64,000 nt of DNA from Rhodanobacteraceae bacterium ZG21-1 (GTDB taxonomy: Bacteria > Pseudomonadota > Gammaproteobacteria > Xanthomonadales > Rhodanobacteraceae), in the NCBI GenBank assembly GCA_021390615.1, contig JAJEJU010000024.1, positions 1,364,001 through 1,428,000 on the forward strand. The letters are read 5' to 3'. Within the stretch, counting starts at the first letter, position 1. Every line of letters starts with the position of its first letter. The notes beneath the pieces were generated by a model. It saw only the letters and a list, made by a program, of their open reading frames with translations. It did not search any database and was not told the origin of the DNA. Position numbers and translations under genes: made by a program. This document shows positions 7,731-17,328 of the stretch, piece after piece.

Positions 7731-10700
7731 TCACTTGAATACCGCGGCGGTGAATTGCACGGAAAGGAAGATGTTCAACAGCGCGTCGCCGCTGATGTGG
7801 CCGTCCGAGTCGAGCAGCTTGGACAGATCGGCATTGGCCTTCATGGCCTTCAGGTCGAAGCTGAGGCTCCATGCCCCGGTGATCCGGTCCTGCGGGATTT
7901 GCGCATAGGCGACCTTGCCGGCTAGGCCGTTGGTGGGCACGGCTTGCGCGGGCTGGGCGCCGGCGGTCAGCGTCATGAAGCGCGCCGAGGCGGGCAGGCG
8001 GATGTCGTCGCCGACCACCAGCGCGACGATGGCTTCGTCCACCTTCAGGTCGCTGGTGTTGGGCGGGAACAGGCTGTCCGCCAGGGTGAAGGTCAGCGTC
8101 TGGCGGTCCGGCGTTGCGGTGTCGTCGATGAACTCGGTCCATTCGGTTTCGTAACCGACCAGCATGTTGAGCATCAGCGCCGCGCTGTAGGAGGAGCCGG
8201 ACAGCGCTTTCTCGACCTGCTTTTTGTGGCCCGCACCGCCGTCGAGCGCGGTGTAGCGCAGGGTCAGCACGACGTCTTCGATGGTCGAGAAGTCGAACTG
8301 GTTGGTGGCCTTGGGTAGCTCATAGCGCCAGCGCGAGACCGCCCCGGTGCCTTCGAAGCGCTGCAGCTTCTCGCCGTCGCCGTAGTACTCCATGAAGGCG
8401 CCGTCGGCCAGCGCGCGCCGGCTCAGCGACACCGTCTGGTTGGCGCGCCAGTCCTGCCAGACCGCGTCGCCGGGATCGCCGGTGCCGTCGAGCATGTACT
8501 GCAGGCCAGCCGGCGTCGGCAGGCGCAGGATCTTGTTGCTGGTCTGGCTGATGATCGCGTGCACCTCCTCGACTGCGCCGTCTTCGTCGAGCGGCAGCAG
8601 GCTGAGCTCGAGGGTCTTGATGCGGCGGCAGTATTGGCTGGGGAAATCGAAGTCGAACAGCGCCTCGCTCAGTTCGAAATCCATCACGCCTTCGCTGCGC
8701 AGGCGCACCAGCTGCATCGGGTCGATCTGCGAGAGCAGGATTTCCTTGGTGACTTCCTGGCGCAGGATGTCCTTCTGCGAATAAGCGAATTCCATGCGGT
8801 CCAGCGCGAGGTTCAGGCTGTTGCCGGCCATCAGGCCGCGATGGGCCGGGTCCCACGGGTCCGCGGTGAGATAGTTGTCGGTGTTGGCCAGGGTCCACTG
8901 CAGGCAGCTTTGCACCGCATCGACCGACTTGAGCGCCAGCTGATAGGCCTGGTAGTAGAGCGCCGAGGCGCGGCTGACCCGCCAGGCGTAGTAGTCCGGG
9001 CTGTCGAACTTGCTCTGCAGGAAGGCCTGCTGGGCCTTGGCGTTGTCCATCGACACCTGATGCGCCGCGTAGTCGGCCTTGGCCGAGGCCAGTTCCGCCT
9101 TCGCTCCGGCGATCTGCTTGTCGATCTGCAGCAGCTCTTTTTCCGCCTCGCTTTTCTGTTGCTCCCACTCGGCTTTCAGGCGCTGGAACTGGCCGGCGGT
9201 GTCGGTCAGGTCCTTGGCGGTGTCGAACACCATCGCGGTCTGGTTCAACATGCCGGCGGTGCGGTGCAGGCCCAGCTCGATCTGCTGGCCGCCATAGGTC
9301 ATGGCGAAGGGCGAACCCACCTGCGGGGCGATGGCGAAAATCGCCGCGCCGGTCTCGAAGCCGATCGCGGCAAAGCTGGCGATGCGCGAAGCCAGGCCGA
9401 AGGTGATCGAGAGGATTTCCGCGGCGATCATGCCGTTGGAGGCGAGGTCGGCGTAGTACTTGCGCCGCTGCTCGGTGACCGCGCGGCCGGCCTGCAAGGC
9501 TTCCAGCGACAGCTGCGCGCCGTTGGTGCGCTGCTCGAACGACAGCAGCTGGGCCTGGTCCAGGCGCTGCTCGTGGGTGGACTGCAGGATCATGAAGGCT
9601 TCACTGCTCTGTCCCATCAGCGCCTGCTCCAGCTCGCTGCCCAGCATCTGCAGGTCGCCGACCACCGCACGCGCATTGCCGATCAGGGTCAGGAAGCGGA
9701 ACACTTGGGCGCTCGGCGGCTTCATCGCCAGCGGCGCGAAGCCGCCGCTCGATCCCGAAGCGGCTGCGGCGCGCACCAGCGCCATCGGGTCGATCGGCGC
9801 GGCAAACAGCGGCAGCAGCAGCGGATTGCCGTCCAGGTCCAGACTGTTGCGGATCTTGAACAGGCGGTCTTCCACCAGGTCCCAGCGCGCCAGCAGCTGA
9901 TCGTTCTGCGGCACGCAGAACAGCGCATCGACCTCATTGCAGGCGCCGCCGGTCAGCAGCGGGCCGGCCTCCTGGCGGCCGCGCACGGCCAGCAGGTTTT
10001 CCATGTCGATCAGGAATTGCGGGATGCCGTCGGGGTCGTCGTGGTAGCGGTCGAGGATCTGTTGGAAGGTGACCGGCAACTGGTCCGTGCAGGGGCCGAC
10101 CGGCTCGGGACGCGGGCCGAGCAGGTCGCTGGCCATCACATATAGCAGGTAGGCCGCATTGAGATATTCGCGCGTCTTGCGCTCGAAGAAGCTGTCGCCC
10201 CAGGCGACCAGCACGTCGATGTAGTTGCAGAAGGTGGCCTTCTCGAAGGCGCCGATGCGCAGCTGGGCGATCGCGTAGGGATCGTACGGATCGCTGTTGT
10301 ACACCGCGATCTGCACCGGGCTGGTCAGCGTGGCCAGCAGCGATTGCTGGGTATGGTTGCGGAACGGCTGGAAGCGCCAGAACTGCCCGCTCAGGCCGGC
10401 CGTCTGGTGATTGAACAGCACGTTGCGCACTTCCTCGATCATGCGCGTGCGCAGCACCGGCTCGGTGACGTCGGGGAACAGGTAATCCAGGCCGGTGCGG
10501 CTGCTGTAGTCGCGCGCCACCTGGTTGTACTCGGTGATCACACCGTTGGTCTTCAGTGCATTGAAAGCCGCAGTCGCCTGCGCTTCGCTGATGTCGGGGG
10601 TGACGAAGTCGCGCGGCGTCAGCTCGGTCAGTCGCTGGGTCGGATTGAAGATGTATTGCAGCCAGCGCAGGGCCGACGGGAAGTCGCCGGCCTGGAACAG

Positions 10701-13700
10701 CGCATCGGCGATCAGCCGCGGGGTGAAGAAGAACAGCTCCCAGAAGTACACCCCGTAGACGCCGTCGAAATCGACCTGGGTGGCGTCGCCCTGCAGCGGC
10801 GACAGCACGCGGTCGCCCGGGCCGTAGCTGCTGAACGGCACCTGCGGCACCACCGGCGCCTGCTGCTGGCGCAGGTCGAGCAGGGCGTCGACGCCGCCGA
10901 CCTGCAAAGCCGTGCTCAACCGCGGCACCGCGCCGGTGGTGAGGCGGGTGAAGCGGTAGTACAGATCCTGGATGCCGCGCCGCCAGGTATTGTTGAAATA
11001 CTCCTGCAAGATCAACGCGACGTCGGCGGTCAGCAGGGCGGCCTTCTCCGGCGGCTCGTCCGGGAACAGGTCGTCGAGGTCGCTGCGCGGGTCGTAGTTC
11101 GGCGAGATGCGGCCCTGCGGTCCGATCACCTTGCGCTGGCTCAGCGTGTCGAACACGTGCTTCGACTGCGCGGGGGAAATGCCCATGCGCACGAAACTCT
11201 GCTCGGTGATGATGACCTCGTCGTTTTCCGCGTAGTAGGACACGCGCGTCATCGTCGGCAGGTCGATCAGCACCACGCGCACCTGGGCGGTCTTGATCAG
11301 CCGGCTTTGCGTGGGCTCGCCGGTGAACAGGAACGACAAGTCCTCGCCGCCGAGGAAGGGATTCAGCAGGATGCCTTGCGCATCGATGAAGTCCTTGCTG
11401 ACCAGCTGGTTGAAAACGGTGGTCGATTCGGCGGCCGAAATGTCGCTGCTGACGAACGAGGTCTTGGTCACCGACTGGATGGTCTGCAGGCCGACCGCGC
11501 GGGCCTGCACGTCCATGCACGGCCCGCGTTCGGTGTCGGGCATGACCAGATAGCTTTCCGTGCCGATATTGCCGACGAACAGCGAGGGTTGGTTCTTCAC
11601 CACATAGGTGGTGCAGGGGCGGTTGGCCAGAGCGCCGAGCAGCAGCGGGCTGCCCATCGCGATGAACAGCAGGGAGCGCAGGGTGAATTCGATCGAGGCG
11701 TGGTCCGGCGCGCCGTCCAGGATCTTCGACAGGTCGGAGCGCGAACTGAAGCTCGGCGCCACATAGCCCTTCGCGTCGACGAAGCCGCCCGCCTTCAGGT
11801 CGGCCAGCGCCTGGCCGGCGGCGAACGTCTCGAGCTGGGTCATCAGGAAGGTGGCGACCCGCACCGTGCGCTGCTCGATGCTGGCGATCAGCAGGCACTG
11901 CTTGGCCCACTGGCGGATGATCTCGTCGTCGCGGCTGTCGGCACCGTCCAGGATGGCGCTGAAGTTTGCGTTCTCGTTGAAGCCGGGCTGCACGGTGTAG
12001 TTGCCGCCGCCGGCGTCGGTCAGGTAGCCGGCGCCGCGCAGGTCGGCGACGATCTTCTCGGCGCCGGCGGTCTGCACGCCCTTGAACAGCAAGGTGTCCG
12101 CGGTGACCGGGCTGCGCAGCAGCGCCGTCTCGATGGTGTTGTTCCAGTCGCCGTAGTAGTTGGTGCGGAACACGTTGAGGGTGGACTGCGCATACAGCCG
12201 GTTCATCGCGTAGTCGTACAGCGGGCGCACGGTCGGCGGCACGCCGGTGGCGTAGTTGTCGGCGAAATTGAGGAACTCGGTGCGCGTGAACAGGTAGTCG
12301 CGCTGCAGTTCCCGGTTCAGCAGCAGCGGTTCGCGCAAGGCCACTTCGCCGCGAATCCTGGAGCCGATGGCCTGGTTGACGATGCGGCAGCGTCGATAAG
12401 TGTCCAGCTCGAACTGGATGACCGCCGGATTGCGCTGCGGGTTGACGTCCGGCGGGGTGTCGACGTTGATCGGGCTGCCGTTCGAGCTGTTTTCCAGGAA
12501 CGGGCCGTACAGCACGGCGATCTTTTCGTCGATGCGCACGTCGAGGTTCGGACCGATCGGCGCCTTGCTCGAGAACACCTGCACATTGCATTTCTGCCAG
12601 AACAGGTTGCCCATGTCGAAGATGCCGTAGCCCGACTGCGGCGACAGCTTCACCTTGTTCGGCGCGGCGTAGACCACTTGTTCCGGCGCCAGGGTCTGGT
12701 CGCCGACCCAGTTGCCGCTGGCGTCCATGAAGCTGTAGCGGATCGCGGCCTTGTACACCACGCTGTTTTGCGAACGGGTGTCGCTGCCCTCGGTCTCGAT
12801 CGCCGTGCTCGACACCACGCTGGTTTCCACCCAGAACACGAACAGGCGGCCGAAGGCGTAGACCGGGGTGACGTACGGCGACTTGATGGTGACGTCGATG
12901 CGCGACCACTGCGCCCAGGCCGCGCCGCGCTCCTGCTTGGTCCAGTAGTACTCGTAGGGTTCGGTGCTGGTGCGCGCGAACTGGAAGAAGGTGTCGATGT
13001 CGCCGCGCTGGCTGTCGCGCACCGTGCTGCGGAAGGCATCGACGAATTGCAGCGAGGCCAGCTGGTCGAGCCCCTGCACGTAGCTGCGGTAGGCGGCGGT
13101 CACGCGGTCGGGCGTGATGTTGACCTGCATCAGGTCCGATTCGAGCGTGCGGAACAGGCTGGTGCTGGATGAACGCAGGGTCGGCACCAGGTAGTTCTCG
13201 GGATAGAGGAACACCTTGCGGTTGGCTTCCCACATGCGATAGGTGGTGATCCATTCCCACCACACGTCCGGAATCGGCAGGCTGGCGATGCCGGGCTCGA
13301 GATTGGCGCGGGCGCGGTTCAAGTACATCTGCACCGCGCCGGTGGCTTCCACCACTAGCGAGGTCTGGTTGCCGCCGCCCATCTGCACATCGAGCAGCAG
13401 ATAGCCCGACAGCCGATCGGGCGTGGTGATTTCCGGATGGCTGAGCTGGTAGTACCACAGCAAGGTGGGCAGCAAGGCATGGCGCTGCGCTTCCAGCAGC
13501 ACCGGCTGGAGTGCGGCCCGCTTGTCCGGCCACACCGGCCCGAGGAAGGCCGCGGCGGCGCCCTCGACGGCGTCGGCCAGCGCGATCCAGTAGCGCCAGT
13601 GCTGGGTAGCGTCGCTGCCGCTCAAGCCCCACTGCCGGCTGTTCAGCACGGTCTGGTAGGCCGCGCTGTCGAAGCCGCCCCGGCCCAGCAGGTCGAAGAT

Positions 13701-16484
13701 GGCGGCGAGGCGCGCCAGGCCTTCGGTATTCGAGTACAGCGCCGTACCCGCGCCCAGCGCGGTGAGCACGCCGCACAAGTCCTTCTGCGGCCAGCCGGTG
13801 AGCAGGCACAGCGTCGCGGCCTTTTTCCCTTGCTGGCACGCGCCGTCGTCCGGCATCGCCAGATAGGGCAGGTAGGTGGTGTCGCTGAGGCCGAGCCGGA
13901 AGCGCGTCTCGATATAGCGATGCAGGGCGCGCAAGCTGTCCAGCGAGAACAATGCGGACAGCTTGATGCCGAAGGCCGCGGGATACTCCGTGATCGCCAC
14001 GATGACCTCGTCGGCGATGCCCAGGGTGCGGCAGGCCATGTCGAGGCGCAGCAGGGCGGCCAGGGTGGCCGTGATCTGTTCCCACGCCGCGCCGCTGTCG
14101 GCGCTGGGCTTCAGCAGGCTGGCGATCCAGGCGGGCGCTGCGGGCTGGGCCGCGATCAGGCCGCCCAGGGCGGCGACGGTGCTGGCCGAGCTGTCCAGCA
14201 GGCTGGCCAGGCCACTGTTGAGCACGTCGGCCTGTGCGGTGCAGGCCGCATTCAAGGCGGTGAGGACCTGCTGCAGCTCCGCCTCGGTCAGCGACAGCGG
14301 TGGCTGGCGCAAGGGCTGCAGCGCGGCGGCGTCCAGCGGCAACGGGACCAGCGCCAGCGGAGGCTGCGGTGCATTCGGCACATGCTGCTGGTAGGCCGCG
14401 CCCACCTCGATCAACCGGGCGGGCGTCAGCGCCAGCAGCGCGGTGTAGATCGCCAGGGCCCGCTCGGCATCGACGGTATCGCCAAGCAGCTGGGCTGGTG
14501 CGAACAGCGTGCTGGCCGCCTGCGCCCAGATCACCTGCATGTCGGCGTAGGCCAGGGCGGCGAGGTCGGCGCTTTCCGGCAGCGCGTCCGAGTCGACGAA
14601 GAAGGCCACCTGCTCCGTGCTCAACGCCACCTGCTGCAGCCAGCTCGCGAACAGCAGCAGCAGCGAGATCTCATCCGCCGGCAACGGCAGCGCCAGGTCC
14701 AGCTCCAGCCAGCCCGCCACCATGCCGAAATCGGCAATGCTGAGCTGGCAGGCCTGCGCCAGCGACGCCACTCGATACAGCGTCGACAGATGGGCGACGT
14801 CGAGCGGTACGCTCTCCTCCTCCGGAAAGACCAGCGCGGCCAGGTCGCTCAGGCTGGCCGCGTCCAGCTGCAGGCCGGCGCGCAGACGGGAGACGTTGAA
14901 GCCGTTGTCGCTGGTGGTCGAGGTCGCGACCAGCCAGTCGATGATCGGGTCGGTGTAGAGCGGATTGGCCGCGTCCCTGGGCCGGTAGATCTTGCCGTCG
15001 CCGCGCACCACCGGGTTGTTCCATACCCAGCCGAACACCGATTGCGTGTTGTCGGCGGCATAGCGTCCGCTGGTCGGCATCGCGGCCCACAGACTGGACG
15101 CGCGCGCCCAGCTCCATCCCAGCGCCTGCACCACGCCTTGCGCGGCGGCCAGCTTGCGCACGGCGGCGGCGTCCAGGGTGGTGATCGCGAGACTGGCCAA
15201 TGCATAGCCGAGGTCGGCGAAGCCGATGCCGCTCCACTGGCTCAGCCGCACGTAGCGGTTGATCGTGTCCAGCGTCTGCGGGTCGAGATGGGCGATGGTG
15301 TCGGGCGCGCTCGTGCCGAGCTCGATATGCACGGCCTGCCGGTCGGGCAGGCTCAGATTGAACCAGAAACCGTGCGCCAGCCCGGCGTCGAATTCCGCGG
15401 CATCCAGTTCCTGCCGGGTCAACTCGGTTATCTGGGCCCGAGTGAGCCCGGACTGGCGCGAAAACACTTCGAGCGCATTCAGCGTGTCCAGCCCGGCGCT
15501 GCGCAAACCCCAGGCCGTCTGCAGCGCGGCAGTGCCGGCGATCGGCGTGAGCACGAACGCGTTCTGCTCGATCGACAGCCGCAGGCATTCGCGCGCCAGC
15601 GCATCCGGCGCTGCGTTCGGCTGGCCAGTGGTGCTGGCATACAGCTTGGCCAGGCTCAGGTCCAGGCTTTCCAGGGTCAGCCGCACGCGTCGCTGGGGCT
15701 GGTTGTCCGGAGCGACGAAGGGATATGTGGTGGTGGCCAGGTAAAAGGCCACGTCGGCTTGTCCGGATTCCTCCGCGATATGTTCGGCCAGGGTCGCGTT
15801 GACGATCGACAGATAGGGCAGCAGGTCGTTGGTGGTGGCGCAGCTCAGCGGCATGGTGAACAGGTCGTGCCGTCGCTCCGACAGCGCGTAGCCGGGCGGG
15901 ATGGTGGCGGCATTGACCGTGCTGACATAGCGATCGGTGATCCGCATGATGTCCACGTAGTACGCGGCCGGACCGAAGATCGACTTGCAGGACTCGCACT
16001 GGCAGTAATTCTGGTTGCCGAACATGTCCCGATAGCTCGGCAGGGCCTGGATCTCGCTCAGCGTCTCCTCGTCGACCGTGCTGCCGCGCCATTGCGTAAG
16101 GGCCGAGCCGGAGCGGGAGGAGAGCAGGTTCGCCCACAAGTGAATGACCTTGTGCTTGATGTCCTGCGCGCGCGCGTGAATCTGCGTTGCCTGGGTTGCG
16201 CCCAGGGTCGGCTGCATGCGCGCGGCGAACTCCTCGGCCGACAGCGCGGCGATCTGATGCGCGCTGTGGAAGCCGTTCTGCTGCAGGGCATAGGCCACGT
16301 GCTGGCTGTCGCTGAGCTTCAGCAGGCGCTGGTAGCTGCGCAGGCTCTTCATCATCGACGCGTTCGCACGCAGCGCTTTGTGCGGATGCGCGGCAGACTG
16401 GTCGGCGATGAAATCGAATGTGGCCAGATCGAAATCGGGGTTGGCCCGGAAGAATCCATCGAATCGAGGATCGGCGATCTTCAT
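7731..16484 (-). CDS. Tc toxin subunit A (TcA/TcdA-like), orphan
   Basis: This is a 2917-aa protein of the insecticidal toxin complex A family. The N-terminus has the VRP1/TcA-type region with YCQCESCKSIFGPAAYYVDI (~167-186) and LLPYLSIVNATLAEHI. The middle carries the neuraminidase/receptor-binding-like beta region (WEWITTYRMWEANRKVFLYP; EYYWTKQERGAAWAQW). The C-terminus has a long coiled-coil (ATTEQ-like helices around 2480-2560), DFDFPSQYCRRIKTLELSLL and a TcB-binding beta end. TcA pentamers form the pore and translocation syringe of Tc toxins. TcB and TcC, which carry and process the toxic enzyme, are not found in this window. It has an unusual set of short repeated modules between about 10400 and 12065. 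It is the first gene of the minus-strand operon, followed 36 bases later by the Hint gene. Use in killing insects or other hosts is inferred only from family. Confidence 0.9.
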   Translation of the reverse strand: MKIADPRFDGFFRANPDFDLATFDFIADQSAAHPHKALRANASMMKSLRSYQRLLKLSDSQHVAYALQQNGFHSAHQIAALSAEEFAARMQPTLGATQATQIHARAQDIKHKVIHLWANLLSSRSGSALTQWRGSTVDEETLSEIQALPSYRDMFGNQNYCQCESCKSIFGPAAYYVDIMRITDRYVSTVNAATIPPGYALSERRHDLFTMPLSCATTNDLLPYLSIVNATLAEHIAEESGQADVAFYLATTTYPFVAPDNQPQRRVRLTLESLDLSLAKLYASTTGQPNAAPDALARECLRLSIEQNAFVLTPIAGTAALQTAWGLRSAGLDTLNALEVFSRQSGLTRAQITELTRQELDAAEFDAGLAHGFWFNLSLPDRQAVHIELGTSAPDTIAHLDPQTLDTINRYVRLSQWSGIGFADLGYALASLAITTLDAAAVRKLAAAQGVVQALGWSWARASSLWAAMPTSGRYAADNTQSVFGWVWNNPVVRGDGKIYRPRDAANPLYTDPIIDWLVATSTTSDNGFNVSRLRAGLQLDAASLSDLAALVFPEEESVPLDVAHLSTLYRVASLAQACQLSIADFGMVAGWLELDLALPLPADEISLLLLFASWLQQVALSTEQVAFFVDSDALPESADLAALAYADMQVIWAQAASTLFAPAQLLGDTVDAERALAIYTALLALTPARLIEVGAAYQQHVPNAPQPPLALVPLPLDAAALQPLRQPPLSLTEAELQQVLTALNAACTAQADVLNSGLASLLDSSASTVAALGGLIAAQPAAPAWIASLLKPSADSGAAWEQITATLAALLRLDMACRTLGIADEVIVAITEYPAAFGIKLSALFSLDSLRALHRYIETRFRLGLSDTTYLPYLAMPDDGACQQGKKAATLCLLTGWPQKDLCGVLTALGAGTALYSNTEGLARLAAIFDLLGRGGFDSAAYQTVLNSRQWGLSGSDATQHWRYWIALADAVEGAAAAFLGPVWPDKRAALQPVLLEAQRHALLPTLLWYYQLSHPEITTPDRLSGYLLLDVQMGGGNQTSLVVEATGAVQMYLNRARANLEPGIASLPIPDVWWEWITTYRMWEANRKVFLYPENYLVPTLRSSSTSLFRTLESDLMQVNITPDRVTAAYRSYVQGLDQLASLQFVDAFRSTVRDSQRGDIDTFFQFARTSTEPYEYYWTKQERGAAWAQWSRIDVTIKSPYVTPVYAFGRLFVFWVETSVVSSTAIETEGSDTRSQNSVVYKAAIRYSFMDASGNWVGDQTLAPEQVVYAAPNKVKLSPQSGYGIFDMGNLFWQKCNVQVFSSKAPIGPNLDVRIDEKIAVLYGPFLENSSNGSPINVDTPPDVNPQRNPAVIQFELDTYRRCRIVNQAIGSRIRGEVALREPLLLNRELQRDYLFTRTEFLNFADNYATGVPPTVRPLYDYAMNRLYAQSTLNVFRTNYYGDWNNTIETALLRSPVTADTLLFKGVQTAGAEKIVADLRGAGYLTDAGGGNYTVQPGFNENANFSAILDGADSRDDEIIRQWAKQCLLIASIEQRTVRVATFLMTQLETFAAGQALADLKAGGFVDAKGYVAPSFSSRSDLSKILDGAPDHASIEFTLRSLLFIAMGSPLLLGALANRPCTTYVVKNQPSLFVGNIGTESYLVMPDTERGPCMDVQARAVGLQTIQSVTKTSFVSSDISAAESTTVFNQLVSKDFIDAQGILLNPFLGGEDLSFLFTGEPTQSRLIKTAQVRVVLIDLPTMTRVSYYAENDEVIITEQSFVRMGISPAQSKHVFDTLSQRKVIGPQGRISPNYDPRSDLDDLFPDEPPEKAALLTADVALILQEYFNNTWRRGIQDLYYRFTRLTTGAVPRLSTALQVGGVDALLDLRQQQAPVVPQVPFSSYGPGDRVLSPLQGDATQVDFDGVYGVYFWELFFFTPRLIADALFQAGDFPSALRWLQYIFNPTQRLTELTPRDFVTPDISEAQATAAFNALKTNGVITEYNQVARDYSSRTGLDYLFPDVTEPVLRTRMIEEVRNVLFNHQTAGLSGQFWRFQPFRNHTQQSLLATLTSPVQIAVYNSDPYDPYAIAQLRIGAFEKATFCNYIDVLVAWGDSFFERKTREYLNAAYLLYVMASDLLGPRPEPVGPCTDQLPVTFQQILDRYHDDPDGIPQFLIDMENLLAVRGRQEAGPLLTGGACNEVDALFCVPQNDQLLARWDLVEDRLFKIRNSLDLDGNPLLLPLFAAPIDPMALVRAAAASGSSGGFAPLAMKPPSAQVFRFLTLIGNARAVVGDLQMLGSELEQALMGQSSEAFMILQSTHEQRLDQAQLLSFEQRTNGAQLSLEALQAGRAVTEQRRKYYADLASNGMIAAEILSITFGLASRIASFAAIGFETGAAIFAIAPQVGSPFAMTYGGQQIELGLHRTAGMLNQTAMVFDTAKDLTDTAGQFQRLKAEWEQQKSEAEKELLQIDKQIAGAKAELASAKADYAAHQVSMDNAKAQQAFLQSKFDSPDYYAWRVSRASALYYQAYQLALKSVDAVQSCLQWTLANTDNYLTADPWDPAHRGLMAGNSLNLALDRMEFAYSQKDILRQEVTKEILLSQIDPMQLVRLRSEGVMDFELSEALFDFDFPSQYCRRIKTLELSLLPLDEDGAVEEVHAIISQTSNKILRLPTPAGLQYMLDGTGDPGDAVWQDWRANQTVSLSRRALADGAFMEYYGDGEKLQRFEGTGAVSRWRYELPKATNQFDFSTIEDVVLTLRYTALDGGAGHKKQVEKALSGSSYSAALMLNMLVGYETEWTEFIDDTATPDRQTLTFTLADSLFPPNTSDLKVDEAIVALVVGDDIRLPASARFMTLTAGAQPAQAVPTNGLAGKVAYAQIPQDRITGAWSLSFDLKAMKANADLSKLLDSDGHISGDALLNIFLSVQFTAAVFK
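10400..12065 (-). repeat. Five degenerate ~50-residue modules inside the TcA protein
   Basis: Five segments share the pattern (F/L)xxLxxxxfI(D/T)xxG.(V/I).P.....SdL..(L/I)(F/L). Examples are ADLKAGGFVDAKGYVAPSF, FNQLVSKDFIDAQGILLNPF, FDTLSQRKVIGPQGRISPNY and FNALKTNGVITEYNQVARDY. Each is followed by a helical segment ending in a hydrophobic VxxVL. They lie at protein residues ~1473-2025, interleaved with the normal TcA sequence. They are divergent, so not a recent duplication. Confidence 0.55.
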
Positions 16485-17328
16485 GCATCACCATGCGGTG
16501 GGTGCTTGCTGGTATCGAGGACAGCGCGGCAAAGCGCTGCGGGTGGCGGAAACACGGCGTGCCGCGCTGACTAGGCCTCGGCCGAAGGCGCACAGAGCCC
16601 CTGCACCTGCGAAGTCCGCAGGCGTTGATCGGCAAGGCTGGAGACGACGTTCAGGACCGGGCGAACGATTACCTCAGGCATGGGCATGCCTGAACTGTCG
16701 GGATGGCTTCGCTCGCGGAACGTCGACGCCGGTAGCGCGTCGGTCAGGCGCTATCCGGAGCGGTCGCCGTTGGATATCGGCGCCTTATGCCGCTGATAGG
16801 CGTGATCTCTGGATGCGAAGTGCCGTGCTCCGTCGTTCGAGCGAACAACCGGCGGGCAGAACGGACAAGGTGAACAGTCACCTGGCGTAGATATAGCTGA
16901 CATCGCTTGATCCCCCCTTAAAGGTCAAGCAAAAGCCCATCTAGAAGCTTATGGAGTGAACGAGGCCACGCGTGCGCATGGCGTGCCGGGTGGACTTCGT
17001 CATCGGTCCGGTGACCGGCTTCCGCAGGCTACCCAGCAGTTGTCGGTGGCTGTGTGATTGGCATCATGGTTGCCCATTGTTTGCCGGATTTGCCTATACG
17101 TCGAAGATCGCGCTTATCGAGCGCGATCTGATGCAAGCCCGCTGCGTGCGCGCCAGGCCGGAGGCAGTGATGCGCAAGCTCGCATATCGCGTTCCTGCAT
17201 CGATATCGTTGGCGCATCTTCGCGGACTGGCGGCTCTCGGCTGCACCGCGTCAAAGTCCCGCCTAGCCGGCTTCGTCATCGCGATTGATCTCAAAGGATA
17301 CAGCGGCGGCTGCCTTCGAAGCCCATTC
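16485..17328. other. Intergenic region upstream of the TcA operon
   Basis: I see no supportable gene in these 844 bases. It should hold the promoter of the minus-strand toxin/peptide operon and the 3' end of the araC-like gene. One notable feature is an inverted repeat at 16905-16930: GCTTGA and TCAAGC separated by 14 bases containing TCCCCCCTTAAAGG. This could be a regulator site. No clear -35/-10 pair could be assigned. Confidence 0.5.

Noticed and set aside
9934-14085. 1383-aa minus-strand frame inside the TcA gene
   Set aside because: Out-of-frame shadow of the TcA coding sequence, rich in Arg/Ala/Pro with no family signature.
16378-16890. Plus-strand 170-aa frame upstream of the TcA gene
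   Set aside because: It overlaps the TcA N-terminus antisense and has no signature or ribosome site.
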